Assembly (NCBI RefSeq): GCF_900168295.1
Contig: NZ_FVZL01000002.1
Coordinates: forward strand, 1-64,000
Direction of reading: 5' to 3'
From: Arthrobacter sp. P2b
GTDB lineage: Bacteria; Actinomycetota; Actinomycetes; Actinomycetales; Micrococcaceae
DNA length: 64,000 nucleotides
The notes under the pieces were generated by a model. That model made no database searches and was not told the DNA's origin. It worked only from the letters and a program-made list of their open reading frames with translations. This document shows, in pieces, positions 18,011 through 25,443 of the stretch. Made by a program: the position numbers and the translations under genes. Each line of letters starts with the position of its first letter. The stretch's first letter is position 1.

Positions 18011-18366
18011 TGGTGTCGGTGTTCACCCGTGCGGAAGGGGCACCTGCCCCCGCAGGCAGCCGCGGCGGCTCTCATGGGATATATCAGAATGACAGGCAGC
18101 CATTAGCTTTTGCTTGTTCATTGCCGTACTGAGATCAGGCAGCATCACTTCTGCGGGGTGAGTTATCAGCCCACCAGGAGTTGGCCGGCCGACCGAGGAG
18201 GACTGGCCCACTTCTGAAGCCACCTGAGTTGTATAAGAAGGTGTTCCCCAGGGCGGGCCCATGCCGTTAGGGTGATCACGGGCGGTGCCCATGAAGGATC
18301 GCCCGGTTGGGTAATCAGGTGCCAGTAACGGAGCTGATTCTAGCGATTCGATTCTCGGGAGGAAGC
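18011..18366. other. region upstream of the GAD-repeat operon
   Basis: No gene seen. This stretch should hold the promoter of the downstream three-gene operon. A possible -10 hexamer TATAAG occurs at 18232-18237 without a good -35 partner. The ribosome site GGGAGGAAGC (ending at 18366) is strong. Confidence 0.4.
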
Positions 18367-18678
18367 ATGACCAGTCCAGAGCAGGATCCAAACCAGCAGG
18401 AAGGGCCCGCGGACGCTGGCGCGGCCGGCGTCCCCGGCATGCATGATGGGGGTGCCGACGGAGGAGCTGACAGCGGTGCCGACGGGGGTGCCGACGGGGG
18501 AGCTGACAGCGGAGCCGACGGCGGGGCTGACAGCGGTGCCGATGGTGGGGCTGACAGCGGTGCCGACGGCGGGGCTGACAGCGGTGCCGATGGTGGGGCT
18601 GACAGCGGTGCCGATGGTGGAGCTGACAGCGGTGCCGACGGCGGAGCCGATGGGGGAGCCGCAGAACGGGGCATCTGA
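18367..18678 (+). CDS. GAD-repeat protein, candidate substrate of the adjacent oxygenase
   Basis: A 103-residue protein. The ATG at 18367 is chosen because GGGAGG lies just before it; the frame is open further upstream. A 28-residue leader (MTSPEQDPNQQ, then Ala/Gly-rich, ending GMHDG) is followed by seventeen uninterrupted tetrapeptides GAD(G/S) and a short tail GAAERGI. Every repeat keeps Asp at position 3; position 4 alternates Gly and Ser. There is no signal peptide, membrane helix or cysteine. The stop is three bases from the start of a JmjC-type oxygenase gene. The repeat is unlike RTX (GGxGxD) or pentapeptide repeats. Leader plus repeated core next to a peptidyl-hydroxylase-type enzyme suggests a modified substrate, possibly hydroxylated at Asp; this is inference. 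Confidence 0.75.
   Translation: MTSPEQDPNQQEGPADAGAAGVPGMHDGGADGGADSGADGGADGGADSGADGGADSGADGGADSGADGGADSGADGGADSGADGGADSGADGGADGGAAERGI
18451..18654 (+). repeat. in-frame tandem repeat coding (GADG/GADS)
   Basis: Seventeen consecutive 12-base units; most pair into a 24-base higher-order unit of the form GCTGACAGCGGTGCCGAY plus two Gly codons. Third codon positions vary (GGT/GGC/GGG/GGA, GAC/GAT) while the encoded residues do not. Confidence 0.95.
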
Positions 18679-18681
18679 ATC

Positions 18682-19887
18682 TTGAGCACCACCCGTACGG
18701 ACTTTCAGGACCCCGACGCCTTGGAAAGCGGCGGGGTCCTGGAGACACGGCTGATTGAGATTGGCCGTAAAAGGTTCGCCGACGACGTTTGGGGGCGCAC
18801 AGCCCTGCTCACCCGTGGCGCAAGCGACTTCGCCGATCTGTTCTCTGCCGCGGCCGTCGACGAACTGGTCTCGCGCCGTGGACTGCGCACACCCTTTCTC
18901 CGCGTCGCCAAGGGCGGCACGACATTTCCCGACTCATCATTCACCTCACCCGCCGGTGTCGGCGCCACTATCTCTGACCAGCTGGACGACACAGCGCTGT
19001 GGCGCAAATTCTCGGACGGTGCCACGCTCGTGCTGCAGGCACTGCACCGCACCTGGGAGCCTGTATCGGACTTCAGCAGCAGGCTGAGCACCGAGCTCGG
19101 ACATCCGGTGCAGGCCAATGCCTACATCACGCCGCCTCAAAACCGTGGGTTTGACGATCACTATGACGTGCACGACGTCTTCGTTCTGCAGATCGAGGGT
19201 ACAAAGCGCTGGATCATTCACGAGCCGGTTCACACGGACCCGTTGCGTGACCAACCCTGGACTGATCGCCGGTCCGCCGTGGCCGACGCCGCGAAACGGG
19301 AGGCCTATATCGATACGGTGCTGGAGCCCGGGGATGTCCTCTACCTGCCGCGTGGCTGGTTGCATGCTGCCCAGGCGCAGGGTGAGGTCTCCATCCACCT
19401 CACGCTTGGAATCCACAGCTGGACCCGCTACGCATTGGCCGAACAGCTCGCACAGGCCGCGCTCGCAGCGCTGTGCGACGATCCCGAGATGCGCGGTACA
19501 TTGCCCCTGGGCGTGGACGGGCCAAACGGGGAGATCGACGTCGTCCGTGGGCGACTGGCGGCTGCCCTCGCTGAGGCTGATACCACTGCGCTGTTCCACC
19601 GCACCCGGCGAGGACAGGGACGCCCCGCGCCGCTGGGACCGCTGGCCCAGCTCGCGGCCGTCGAAGGCTTAAGCCCCAAGTCTGCGGTGCGGCTTCGCGA
19701 TGCACTGGAAGCACGGCTGGAGGGATTGCGCCTGAGCACGCGCGTGGGTTGGCTCGACTTCCCGGAAGCCGATTTGCCGTCTGTGATGTGCGCGCTGGAC
19801 GGCGAGGTCCACAGCGCGGGTGATCTCGGCGTCGGACTTGTTGAAAGGCTGTTGCGCGCGGGGGTCCTCGTTCCCGTTGAACAGTGA
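18682..19887 (+). CDS. JmjC/cupin-like 2-oxoglutarate oxygenase (ribosomal-oxygenase type)
   Basis: A 401-residue protein started at TTG, three bases after the repeat-protein stop, so translation is probably coupled. The double-stranded beta-helix core carries the iron triad His160 and Asp162 (DHYDVHDVFVLQ) and His228 (LPRGWLHAA). The segment QIEGTKRW (residues 170-177) matches the ribosomal oxygenases RoxA/NO66/MINA, where a Lys here helps hold 2-oxoglutarate. The C-terminal half is helical and winged-helix-like, as in those enzymes. The family hydroxylates Arg or His of ribosomal proteins, and related JmjC enzymes such as FIH hydroxylate Asn, Asp or His. Given its neighbour, the GAD-repeat protein is a plausible substrate. 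The iron site is complete, so it should be active. Confidence 0.88.
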   Translation: MSTTRTDFQDPDALESGGVLETRLIEIGRKRFADDVWGRTALLTRGASDFADLFSAAAVDELVSRRGLRTPFLRVAKGGTTFPDSSFTSPAGVGATISDQLDDTALWRKFSDGATLVLQALHRTWEPVSDFSSRLSTELGHPVQANAYITPPQNRGFDDHYDVHDVFVLQIEGTKRWIIHEPVHTDPLRDQPWTDRRSAVADAAKREAYIDTVLEPGDVLYLPRGWLHAAQAQGEVSIHLTLGIHSWTRYALAEQLAQAALAALCDDPEMRGTLPLGVDGPNGEIDVVRGRLAAALAEADTTALFHRTRRGQGRPAPLGPLAQLAAVEGLSPKSAVRLRDALEARLEGLRLSTRVGWLDFPEADLPSVMCALDGEVHSAGDLGVGLVERLLRAGVLVPVEQ

Positions 19888-20806
19888 CCCAGACAGTGAG
19901 TTCGCCGCAGTGGCGGCCACGGAGCGCTTTTTCTGCTCTGATAGCGCCCGGTTGCGCAGCGATCCGATTGCAGGCACAGCGTCGCATGGCGTCGTCTGGG
20001 TCCTCATCGAGTACCGGGGCGGGTGGCCTCTGAATGGCTTCGAAGGGCTTGATCTCGAGCCTGGGACCAAAGCTATTGTGCTCTCCGCCGCGAAAGCGGC
20101 GCGGGCGCGGGTGCTGCTGGTGAGACGGCCCGGCCCCCGCCGCCGTGAGGGGCTGAGCCATTGGGCAGTACTGCACCATCAGGAATCGGGCGAGTATCGT
20201 CAGCGATGGGGAACGTGGGACAAGGATGAGGATCTCGCGGAGATTGCCACAGCCCTCAGCCTCCCCGGAACGCTCGGCCATCCGCCCGTCATCCTGGTCT
20301 GCACCCACAGTCAACATGACCAATGCTGTGCCGTATGGGGACGGCCCGTGGGACGTGCGCTGAGTGAGCGGTGGCCGGAGCTGGTGTGGGAATGCTCGCA
20401 TGTAGGCGGTGACAGGTTCGCAGGCAATGTCGTTGTCGCGCCCGACGGTGTGTACTACGGGAATCTGGACGCTGAGTCGTCCGTCGCCACGATCGAAGAA
20501 CACCTCGCCGGCCGTATCCACGCCGAATATTTGCGCGGTTATACTGATCTCTTTCCAGCACAGCAGGCCGCTGTCGCGGCCACGCTCGGACGTTTCGGCC
20601 CGGCCGGCCGGAATGACTACAGGGTTGTCGAGACCTCCCGCGACGGCGATCGCTGGCGGATCCGCATCACCGGCCGATCGCCTCACCCGGCGCGTGTCGA
20701 CGTCGAACTGCAGGCCCAGCCCGCCCCGCCGCGCCAACTGACCTGCCGCGGGCCGGCGATGAGCTCGGCCACGGTCTACGAGCTCATTTCGATCCGCGCA
20801 GTCTAA
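19877..20806 (+). CDS. sucrase/ferredoxin-like (Apd1-type thioredoxin-fold Fe-S) protein
   Basis: Read from a TTG at 19877, it overlaps the oxygenase gene by 11 bases and has 309 residues; the exact start is uncertain. It shows the family landmarks CTHSQHDQCCAVWGRPV (Cys142, Cys150, Cys151) and SHVGGDRFAGNVVV (His175, Asp179), in a thioredoxin-like ferredoxin domain. Yeast Apd1, of the same family, binds a 2Fe-2S cluster with two Cys and two His; here the usual HxGGH reads HVGGD, so one His is replaced by Asp. An extra Cys173 sits just before His175. As the third gene of the unit, it may deliver electrons to the oxygenase or act on the product. JmjC enzymes do not normally need a ferredoxin, so its role is open. 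Confidence 0.85.
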   Translation: MNSDPDSEFAAVAATERFFCSDSARLRSDPIAGTASHGVVWVLIEYRGGWPLNGFEGLDLEPGTKAIVLSAAKAARARVLLVRRPGPRRREGLSHWAVLHHQESGEYRQRWGTWDKDEDLAEIATALSLPGTLGHPPVILVCTHSQHDQCCAVWGRPVGRALSERWPELVWECSHVGGDRFAGNVVVAPDGVYYGNLDAESSVATIEEHLAGRIHAEYLRGYTDLFPAQQAAVAATLGRFGPAGRNDYRVVETSRDGDRWRIRITGRSPHPARVDVELQAQPAPPRQLTCRGPAMSSATVYELISIRAV

Positions 20807-20994
20807 AGGCCGGGTTTACCGAAGGCGGTTTCGTTGCTGGGGAAGTCGACGATGGCTGCGCTCGTCGCGGCGACCCAGGCCTCGCTCGTGGTGCGCTGCG
20901 AAGCCACAACGGCTGGTAGCGCCGAGCGAAAAGCGCGTTCGGCACGACGAAGAACTGCCGCGCCCCCTGAAGTGAGGGCACGGCAGTCGACCAT
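20803..20994 (-). CDS. possible small protein downstream of vanK
   Basis: A 63-residue frame starts at an ATG three bases after the transporter stop, with GGAAG upstream, and ends at 20803, touching the convergent sucrase/ferredoxin-like gene. The sequence is protein-like (AERAFRSALPAVVASQRTT, then EAWVAATSAAIVDF) and ends GKPGL. No motif is recognised. It could be the last gene of the vanABK-like operon or a chance frame. Confidence 0.35.
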   Translation of the reverse strand: MVDCRALTSGGAAVLRRAERAFRSALPAVVASQRTTSEAWVAATSAAIVDFPSNETAFGKPGL

Positions 20995-20996
20995 GC

Positions 20997-22331
20997 TCAG
21001 ACTTCCGTGAGCTCCTCAACGGGTGCGCTCGTGACGGGTTTTTTGGACCTGATCATTCCTACGGCGACGGCGCTGATGAGTACGACGACACCGACGGCGA
21101 GGTAGAGCTGTACGGCGGACCAGGATGCATCGAGGAGGGCGCCGGTGATCAGCGGGGCAATGATGGCTCCGATTCGTCCGATGCCGATACCCCATCCGAC
21201 GCCTGTGCTGCGGACCGATGCGGGGTAGAGGGCAGGAGCAAGCGTGTAGAGCCCGGCGATGCAGCCGTTGATCAGCATCCCGACGAGGACCCCTGCACCC
21301 AGGGCGAGCAGGATCACTGACGCGGAAGAGATGAAGACGACGATCATGACGGCGGAGAGCACCGTGAAGGCCACGAGGACCATCTTGCTGTTCCACTTGG
21401 TGGCGAGGACGCCGTAGAGGACCGAGCCAAAGATGCCGCCCAGGGTCAGCATCAGGCCTCCGGTAATGCCTTGGCTTTCCGTCATGCCTGCGGTGACCAG
21501 GAGACGCGGGGTCCAGCTGTTGACGAAGTAGAAACCAAACATGGTGGTGAAAAACGCTACCCAGAGCAGAAGGGTGGAACGCCGGTTGGCGGGGGTCAGC
21601 AGGTCGGAAATGGGGTTGGTTTTTGCCTTGACGACGGTTCGGGCGTTTTGGAGGGCGTCGACTTCGGGATGACCGGTCTTGCGTGCGATCCGGTTGAGGC
21701 GGTCCAGGACGTTGCGGGGCCGCTTCGTTACGAGGAAGTCAACGGATTCGGGCAGGAGGAACAGCAGGAGAGTCAGGATGCTGAGCGTGCAGATGCCGCC
21801 GAAAACAAAGACGGAGCGCCAGCCGTATTGGCTTTGGAGGGAAACTGCTGCGGCGCCTCCAAGCGTCGCTCCGATGCCGTATCCGGCCGTGTAGATGCTG
21901 ATGGTCAATCCGCGGCGTTTTTTGGAGGAGTATTCGCTGGCAATGACGTTGGTGCAGGCAAGGATGCAACCAACACCCAGTCCTGTCAGGAAACGCCAGA
22001 TGCCCAGCTGCGCCATGTTGTTCGCCGTTGCTGCCAGCAGCATGCCGGCACCTGCTGCGCCCACTGAGGCGATGATCATCGGGCGCCGTCCGACGATGTC
22101 AGCCAGTGGTGCGAGGCAAAGGGAACCAATGGCCATACCCACGAGCCCCGCGCTGAGCAGGACGCCTAGTTCGGAGCCGGTAAGACCAAACTCTTTGGTG
22201 ACGCCGTTCGCGGTGAAGGCCATTGCGAGTACGTCAAAGCCATCGAGAGCATTGAGCAGGACACACATGCCGATGATGGCCCACTGGTATGGCGACATTT
22301 TTGAGTTGTTGATGCGTTCACGCAGATCCAT
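20997..22331 (-). CDS. vanK: MFS aromatic acid transporter, VanK/PcaK type
   Basis: A 444-residue major facilitator with 12 predicted helices. It has the aromatic acid:H+ symporter (AAHS) signature NALDGFDVLAMAF in helix 1 and the MFS loop motif ADIVGRRPM between helices 2 and 3. The ATG at 22331 has GGAAG upstream. The gene follows the reductase and oxygenase of an O-demethylase, and such vanA-vanB-vanK order with a PadR-type regulator is known from Corynebacterium glutamicum, where VanK imports vanillate and protocatechuate. The likely role is proton-coupled uptake of vanillate or a related methoxybenzoate. Substrate assignment is by context. Confidence 0.85.
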   Translation of the reverse strand: MDLRERINNSKMSPYQWAIIGMCVLLNALDGFDVLAMAFTANGVTKEFGLTGSELGVLLSAGLVGMAIGSLCLAPLADIVGRRPMIIASVGAAGAGMLLAATANNMAQLGIWRFLTGLGVGCILACTNVIASEYSSKKRRGLTISIYTAGYGIGATLGGAAAVSLQSQYGWRSVFVFGGICTLSILTLLLFLLPESVDFLVTKRPRNVLDRLNRIARKTGHPEVDALQNARTVVKAKTNPISDLLTPANRRSTLLLWVAFFTTMFGFYFVNSWTPRLLVTAGMTESQGITGGLMLTLGGIFGSVLYGVLATKWNSKMVLVAFTVLSAVMIVVFISSASVILLALGAGVLVGMLINGCIAGLYTLAPALYPASVRSTGVGWGIGIGRIGAIIAPLITGALLDASWSAVQLYLAVGVVVLISAVAVGMIRSKKPVTSAPVEELTEV

Positions 22332-22425
22332 GGCGTCTTCCTTGAAACCTAGGAGGCTCCCTCGGGAGCTGTAGCTGTTATGGCTGCACGAGGTGCGCAG
22401 CCCTGTTGGGGAGATCAGAGTGTGT

Positions 22426-23442
22426 CTAGGACACGTCGATGGTGACAACGGCAGGGGTGGCAGAAGAATTGGCGTCTGTACGGGAACCTCTGGGGGAGCT
22501 GACGGCCCGTGAAACGCAGCAGCACATCTTCTCTGCAGCGTGTTGCTGCCGTTCGCTGTAGAAAACGTCGCGGTGGTCGACGGCGCCGCCGTCCAAGTTC
22601 AGGATGCGGACCTCGCACAGGCCGCACTCGCCCTTGCGGCAGTCGAACATCATGTCCACGCCGGCGTCCTCGAGTGCTTCGAGCATGGAGCGGCCCTGCC
22701 CGACTTTTGCCTCGATGCCAAGCCGTGGAATACGGACGACGAACTCCTCCGGGTCGTACCAGCCGGAGTTTCCGAACGTCTCGTAGCGCAAGTCGGGCAA
22801 CGCCAGTTCGCGCTCGGTCCAGCTGCGTCGGACTGCATCCATCAGCCGGATAGGTCCGCACATGTAGAGTTCGGTGCCCGGGTCGATTCCCCCCACCAAG
22901 GCGTTCACGTCCAAGCTGCTTCCCTCGTCGTCGACGTGGACCTGCAGCCGGGCCCCGTGGATCTCCTGCAGGTCCTGCAGATAGGCCATGGCAGCTCGGG
23001 TCCGCCCCGCGTAGACCAGGGTGTAGTCCGCCTTGACGTTGCGAAGCACCGCCGCCATGTTCATGATCGCGGTGATGCCGATGCCGCCGGCCAGCAGAAC
23101 GTACCGCTCTGCCCCGACCCGCAGCGGGAAGTTTTGCAGGGGCTGCGTGATGCGGAGTGTGTCACCCGGCTTGAGCGTGTGCATGTAGACCGATCCGCCC
23201 CGCGAAACGGGTGCCTTGAAGACGCTGATGACCAGGGTCTTCCCGAGGTCCTTGGATTCCACTATTGAGTAGGAGCGTTTCTCCTGCCCGCCGTCGATAG
23301 TGGCACGGAGGTCGATGTGGGATCCGGGCTCTGCATGCTTCGGTGCTGAAGGTTCCAGTTCAATGCGCCGGATTCCCGCGGCCACATCCGAGATGGCCAC
23401 CACCGTTGCGGACTGCCAGACTTCGTTGTTGGTTGCTGCCAT
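22426..23442 (-). CDS. vanB: vanillate O-demethylase reductase-type subunit (FNR plus 2Fe-2S)
   Basis: A 338-residue phthalate-dioxygenase-reductase-type protein. The flavin-binding motif RSYSI is at residues 56-60, the nucleotide-binding motif GGIGITA at 119-125 with CGP at 195-197, and the C-terminal plant-type ferredoxin has ligands Cys268, Cys273, Cys276 and one of Cys307-309. About 25 residues follow the last Cys, longer than in most homologues. It passes electrons from NAD(P)H to the Rieske subunit encoded just upstream (gap 27 bases), and is followed by the transporter. Vanillate is the best guess for the substrate from the vanABK layout; other methoxylated aromatics are possible. Confidence 0.88.
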   Translation of the reverse strand: MAATNNEVWQSATVVAISDVAAGIRRIELEPSAPKHAEPGSHIDLRATIDGGQEKRSYSIVESKDLGKTLVISVFKAPVSRGGSVYMHTLKPGDTLRITQPLQNFPLRVGAERYVLLAGGIGITAIMNMAAVLRNVKADYTLVYAGRTRAAMAYLQDLQEIHGARLQVHVDDEGSSLDVNALVGGIDPGTELYMCGPIRLMDAVRRSWTERELALPDLRYETFGNSGWYDPEEFVVRIPRLGIEAKVGQGRSMLEALEDAGVDMMFDCRKGECGLCEVRILNLDGGAVDHRDVFYSERQQHAAEKMCCCVSRAVSSPRGSRTDANSSATPAVVTIDVS

Positions 23443-23469
23443 AGTCTTTTTCCTTGAGTCCTTGGCTGT

Positions 23470-24564
23470 TCAGAGGGCCGCTGCCAGGCGGCCCTCTGCC
23501 TGGAGCATGCGCTCGATCAGCCGGCGGACCCACATGCCGCCGGCGTCGATGTTCAGGTTGTAAAACTCGTAATCGGGGTTGGCGTCGATGGCTTCCTGCT
23601 GGGCCTTCAACATCGCCTCGTCCTCCCCGAACACGCCGTGCACGCCGTTGCGAAGTTGGGTGGTGATGAGCTGGCTGTCCAGCCGATAGTTGCGCATGAA
23701 GGCCCAGAAGTAGTGGCAGGTCTTGGCGGTTTCCGGGCTGATCGTGTTCATGACGTAGCCGTTGACACCTTGGCTGCGGTCGCCGTCGGGCGCGCCGGTG
23801 CCGGCTTTGGCGACGCCGACGTCAATGCGGATAGTAGAGGGCGCCTCGAAGCGGATAATCTGCCAGCGGTCCACTTTGCCTTCGAACCCGGGGAACTTGT
23901 CCCGCATGTTCTTGAGCCAGAACGGAGGGGCGTCGATGTTGAGCATCCACCGGGACACGGTGACTGTTCGGTCATCGTGCGAGACCACGAAGTCGGATTC
24001 ACTGAGCTCGTCTTGGCCGATGCTGGAGGCGTGAACGAATTCTTCATGCGTAAGGTCCATCAGGTTGTCCAAGACCAACTGGTAATTGCAGGGAGCGAAA
24101 ATGGTCTCCCCGTCGCCGGCCCATTCCTGGCTGTCCATCTGATGCATGTCGGGGACAAGATCGGGGTCGGCCTGGGTCGGGTCCCCCAGCCACACCCACA
24201 CAAACCGATGGCGTTCCACTACGGGGAAGGAGGGGACAGTGGCTGAGGGGTTGATGGTCTCCTGCGCCGGCATGGACGCGCAGCGGCCGGCAGAGTTGTA
24301 GACGATGCCGTGGTACGGACACTGGATGCCGTCCTTGCCGACTGTTTTCCCCATGGACAATGGCGCCAGACGGTGCCAGCACGCGTCCGCGAGAGCAACG
24401 GCCTTGCCGTCCTCTGTGCGGTAAAGCGCCAGCGGCCGGTCAGCAATCGTGCGGGCCATGGGTTTGCGGGTGACCTCGTGGTCCCAAGCAGCGACGTACC
24501 ACGCATTCAGCGGGTGGCCGAGGACTTTAGCGGTGGTGGAACTACTGGACTGCAGCACAGTCAT
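23470..24564 (-). CDS. vanA: vanillate O-demethylase oxygenase-type subunit (Rieske)
   Basis: A 364-residue single-component-type Rieske oxygenase. The 2Fe-2S centre is Cys62-x-His64 (CWHRLAPLS) and Cys82-x2-His85 (CPYHG). The mononuclear iron site is visible as Asp170, His173 and His178 (NLMDLTHEEFVHAS), the spacing seen in VanA-type demethylases. The ATG at 24564 has GAGG at six bases; an upstream extension of 26 codons is unsupported. The reaction would be O-demethylation of vanillate to protocatechuate plus formaldehyde, using electrons from the next gene's product. No protocatechuate ring-cleavage genes are inside the window. Confidence 0.88.
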   Translation of the reverse strand: MTVLQSSSSTTAKVLGHPLNAWYVAAWDHEVTRKPMARTIADRPLALYRTEDGKAVALADACWHRLAPLSMGKTVGKDGIQCPYHGIVYNSAGRCASMPAQETINPSATVPSFPVVERHRFVWVWLGDPTQADPDLVPDMHQMDSQEWAGDGETIFAPCNYQLVLDNLMDLTHEEFVHASSIGQDELSESDFVVSHDDRTVTVSRWMLNIDAPPFWLKNMRDKFPGFEGKVDRWQIIRFEAPSTIRIDVGVAKAGTGAPDGDRSQGVNGYVMNTISPETAKTCHYFWAFMRNYRLDSQLITTQLRNGVHGVFGEDEAMLKAQQEAIDANPDYEFYNLNIDAGGMWVRRLIERMLQAEGRLAAAL

Positions 24565-24640
24565 CTTTGACCTCTTTCCGTACCTGGGGGACATTTGTTG
24601 TGCCCGCCGGGCGAATGAAGATTCTTTGGGGAACGCCCGC

Positions 24641-24660
24641 AACTATCTATGTCCATAGTT
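24641..24660. promoter_or_regulatory. VanR/PadR-type operator, copy 1
   Basis: A dyad ACTAT-N8-ATAGT (full site AACTATCTATGTCCATAGTT) between the divergent vanA and vanR genes. It matches copy 2 in half-sites, spacing and the CTAT that follows the left arm. Confidence 0.75.
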
Positions 24661-24676
24661 GGTGGCTTGGGTCACA

Positions 24677-24696
24677 GACTATCTATCGATATAGTT
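24677..24696. promoter_or_regulatory. VanR/PadR-type operator, copy 2
   Basis: A dyad ACTAT-N8-ATAGT (GACTATCTATCGATATAGTT), centred 36 bp from copy 1. Two sites with identical architecture in one short divergent promoter region point to cooperative or dual repression of both genes. Confidence 0.75.
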
Positions 24697-24724
24697 ATTA
24701 GCAAGACCTTGAAGGGAACCCACT

Positions 24725-25324
24725 GTGAGTCTGCGTTACGCGCTTTTGGCTTTGCTTTCCGTTGAGCCAATGACCGGTTACGACCTGGCAAAACGATTCG
24801 AGTCCTCGGTTGCCTTCGTCTGGCATGCGCCTGATTCGCAGATCTATCCTGAGCTGCGGAAGATGGCCAAGGAAGGTCTGCTGCAAGGGGAGGAGGTTTC
24901 GTGGGGCCCCCGGGGAAAGAAGACGCAGTACCGCATCACTGAAGAAGGGCGGGCCGCGTTCCGTGCATGGATGCGTGAGCCGGTGGAGTATTCCCGTGAG
25001 CGCGATCCCGTGCACCTGAAGGCTGCCTACCTGGAGTGGGCTGAACCCAAGGCGGCACGGGAGCATATGCAGGCCCACATTGACTATCACACGATGCGCC
25101 GCGATCAATGGGCGGAGATGATCGACCAGTTGCGGGCAGGAACAAACGAGATGTTGAGCAAACGCCTGGCTGCCACTGCTGAGGCTGACCGCCAGCGGAC
25201 TGTTGAATACAAGGTCTTCACCTATGAAGGCCTGATTGCCCGGGCGGAGACGGAGATCGAGTGGGGCAAACGGGGACTCAAACTCATCGATGCACTCTCG
25301 GGACCCGTAGGGGAGGATAGCTGA
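24725..25324 (+). CDS. vanR: PadR-family transcriptional regulator, VanR-like
   Basis: A 199-residue protein with the PadR winged helix at the N-terminus (LRYALLALLSVEPMTGYDLA, then SQIYPELRKMAKEGLL) and a C-terminal Vir-type helical dimerisation domain. It starts at GTG with GAAGGGAA upstream. It is divergent from vanABK and the two dyads lie between. In Corynebacterium glutamicum the vanABK repressor VanR is also PadR-type and is released by vanillate. The same role is inferred here, including autoregulation through the second dyad. Confidence 0.85.
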   Translation: MSLRYALLALLSVEPMTGYDLAKRFESSVAFVWHAPDSQIYPELRKMAKEGLLQGEEVSWGPRGKKTQYRITEEGRAAFRAWMREPVEYSRERDPVHLKAAYLEWAEPKAAREHMQAHIDYHTMRRDQWAEMIDQLRAGTNEMLSKRLAATAEADRQRTVEYKVFTYEGLIARAETEIEWGKRGLKLIDALSGPVGEDS

Positions 25325-25443
25325 CTAGACTTCGCTGACAACGCTTTCCTTCCCGGTCCACTCTGTGACGCCAGGGATACTTCGAGGGTCCGGCGCCCTT
25401 GGACATGGTGTTCAGCGCCTCCGGAACCGGTGCAGCGGAAGGG

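Noticed and set aside
18451..18654. CRISPR array or calcium-binding RTX repeat
   Set aside because: Units are directly adjacent without unique spacers and stay in frame; the GAD(G/S) unit does not match the RTX nonapeptide GGxGxDxUx.
18315..18692. A Ser/Ala/Pro-repeat protein on the minus strand
   Set aside because: It is the reverse complement of the GAD repeat; no ribosome site, and the plus strand has a good one plus an operon context.
19400..20737. A 445-codon open frame on the minus strand
   Set aside because: It is the antisense shadow of the oxygenase and sucrase/ferredoxin-like genes, whose plus-strand motifs are clear.
23470..25324. Toluate or phthalate dioxygenase instead of vanillate demethylase
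   Set aside because: There is no small beta subunit, the oxygenase is of VanA size, and the PadR regulator plus AAHS transporter match a vanABK layout.
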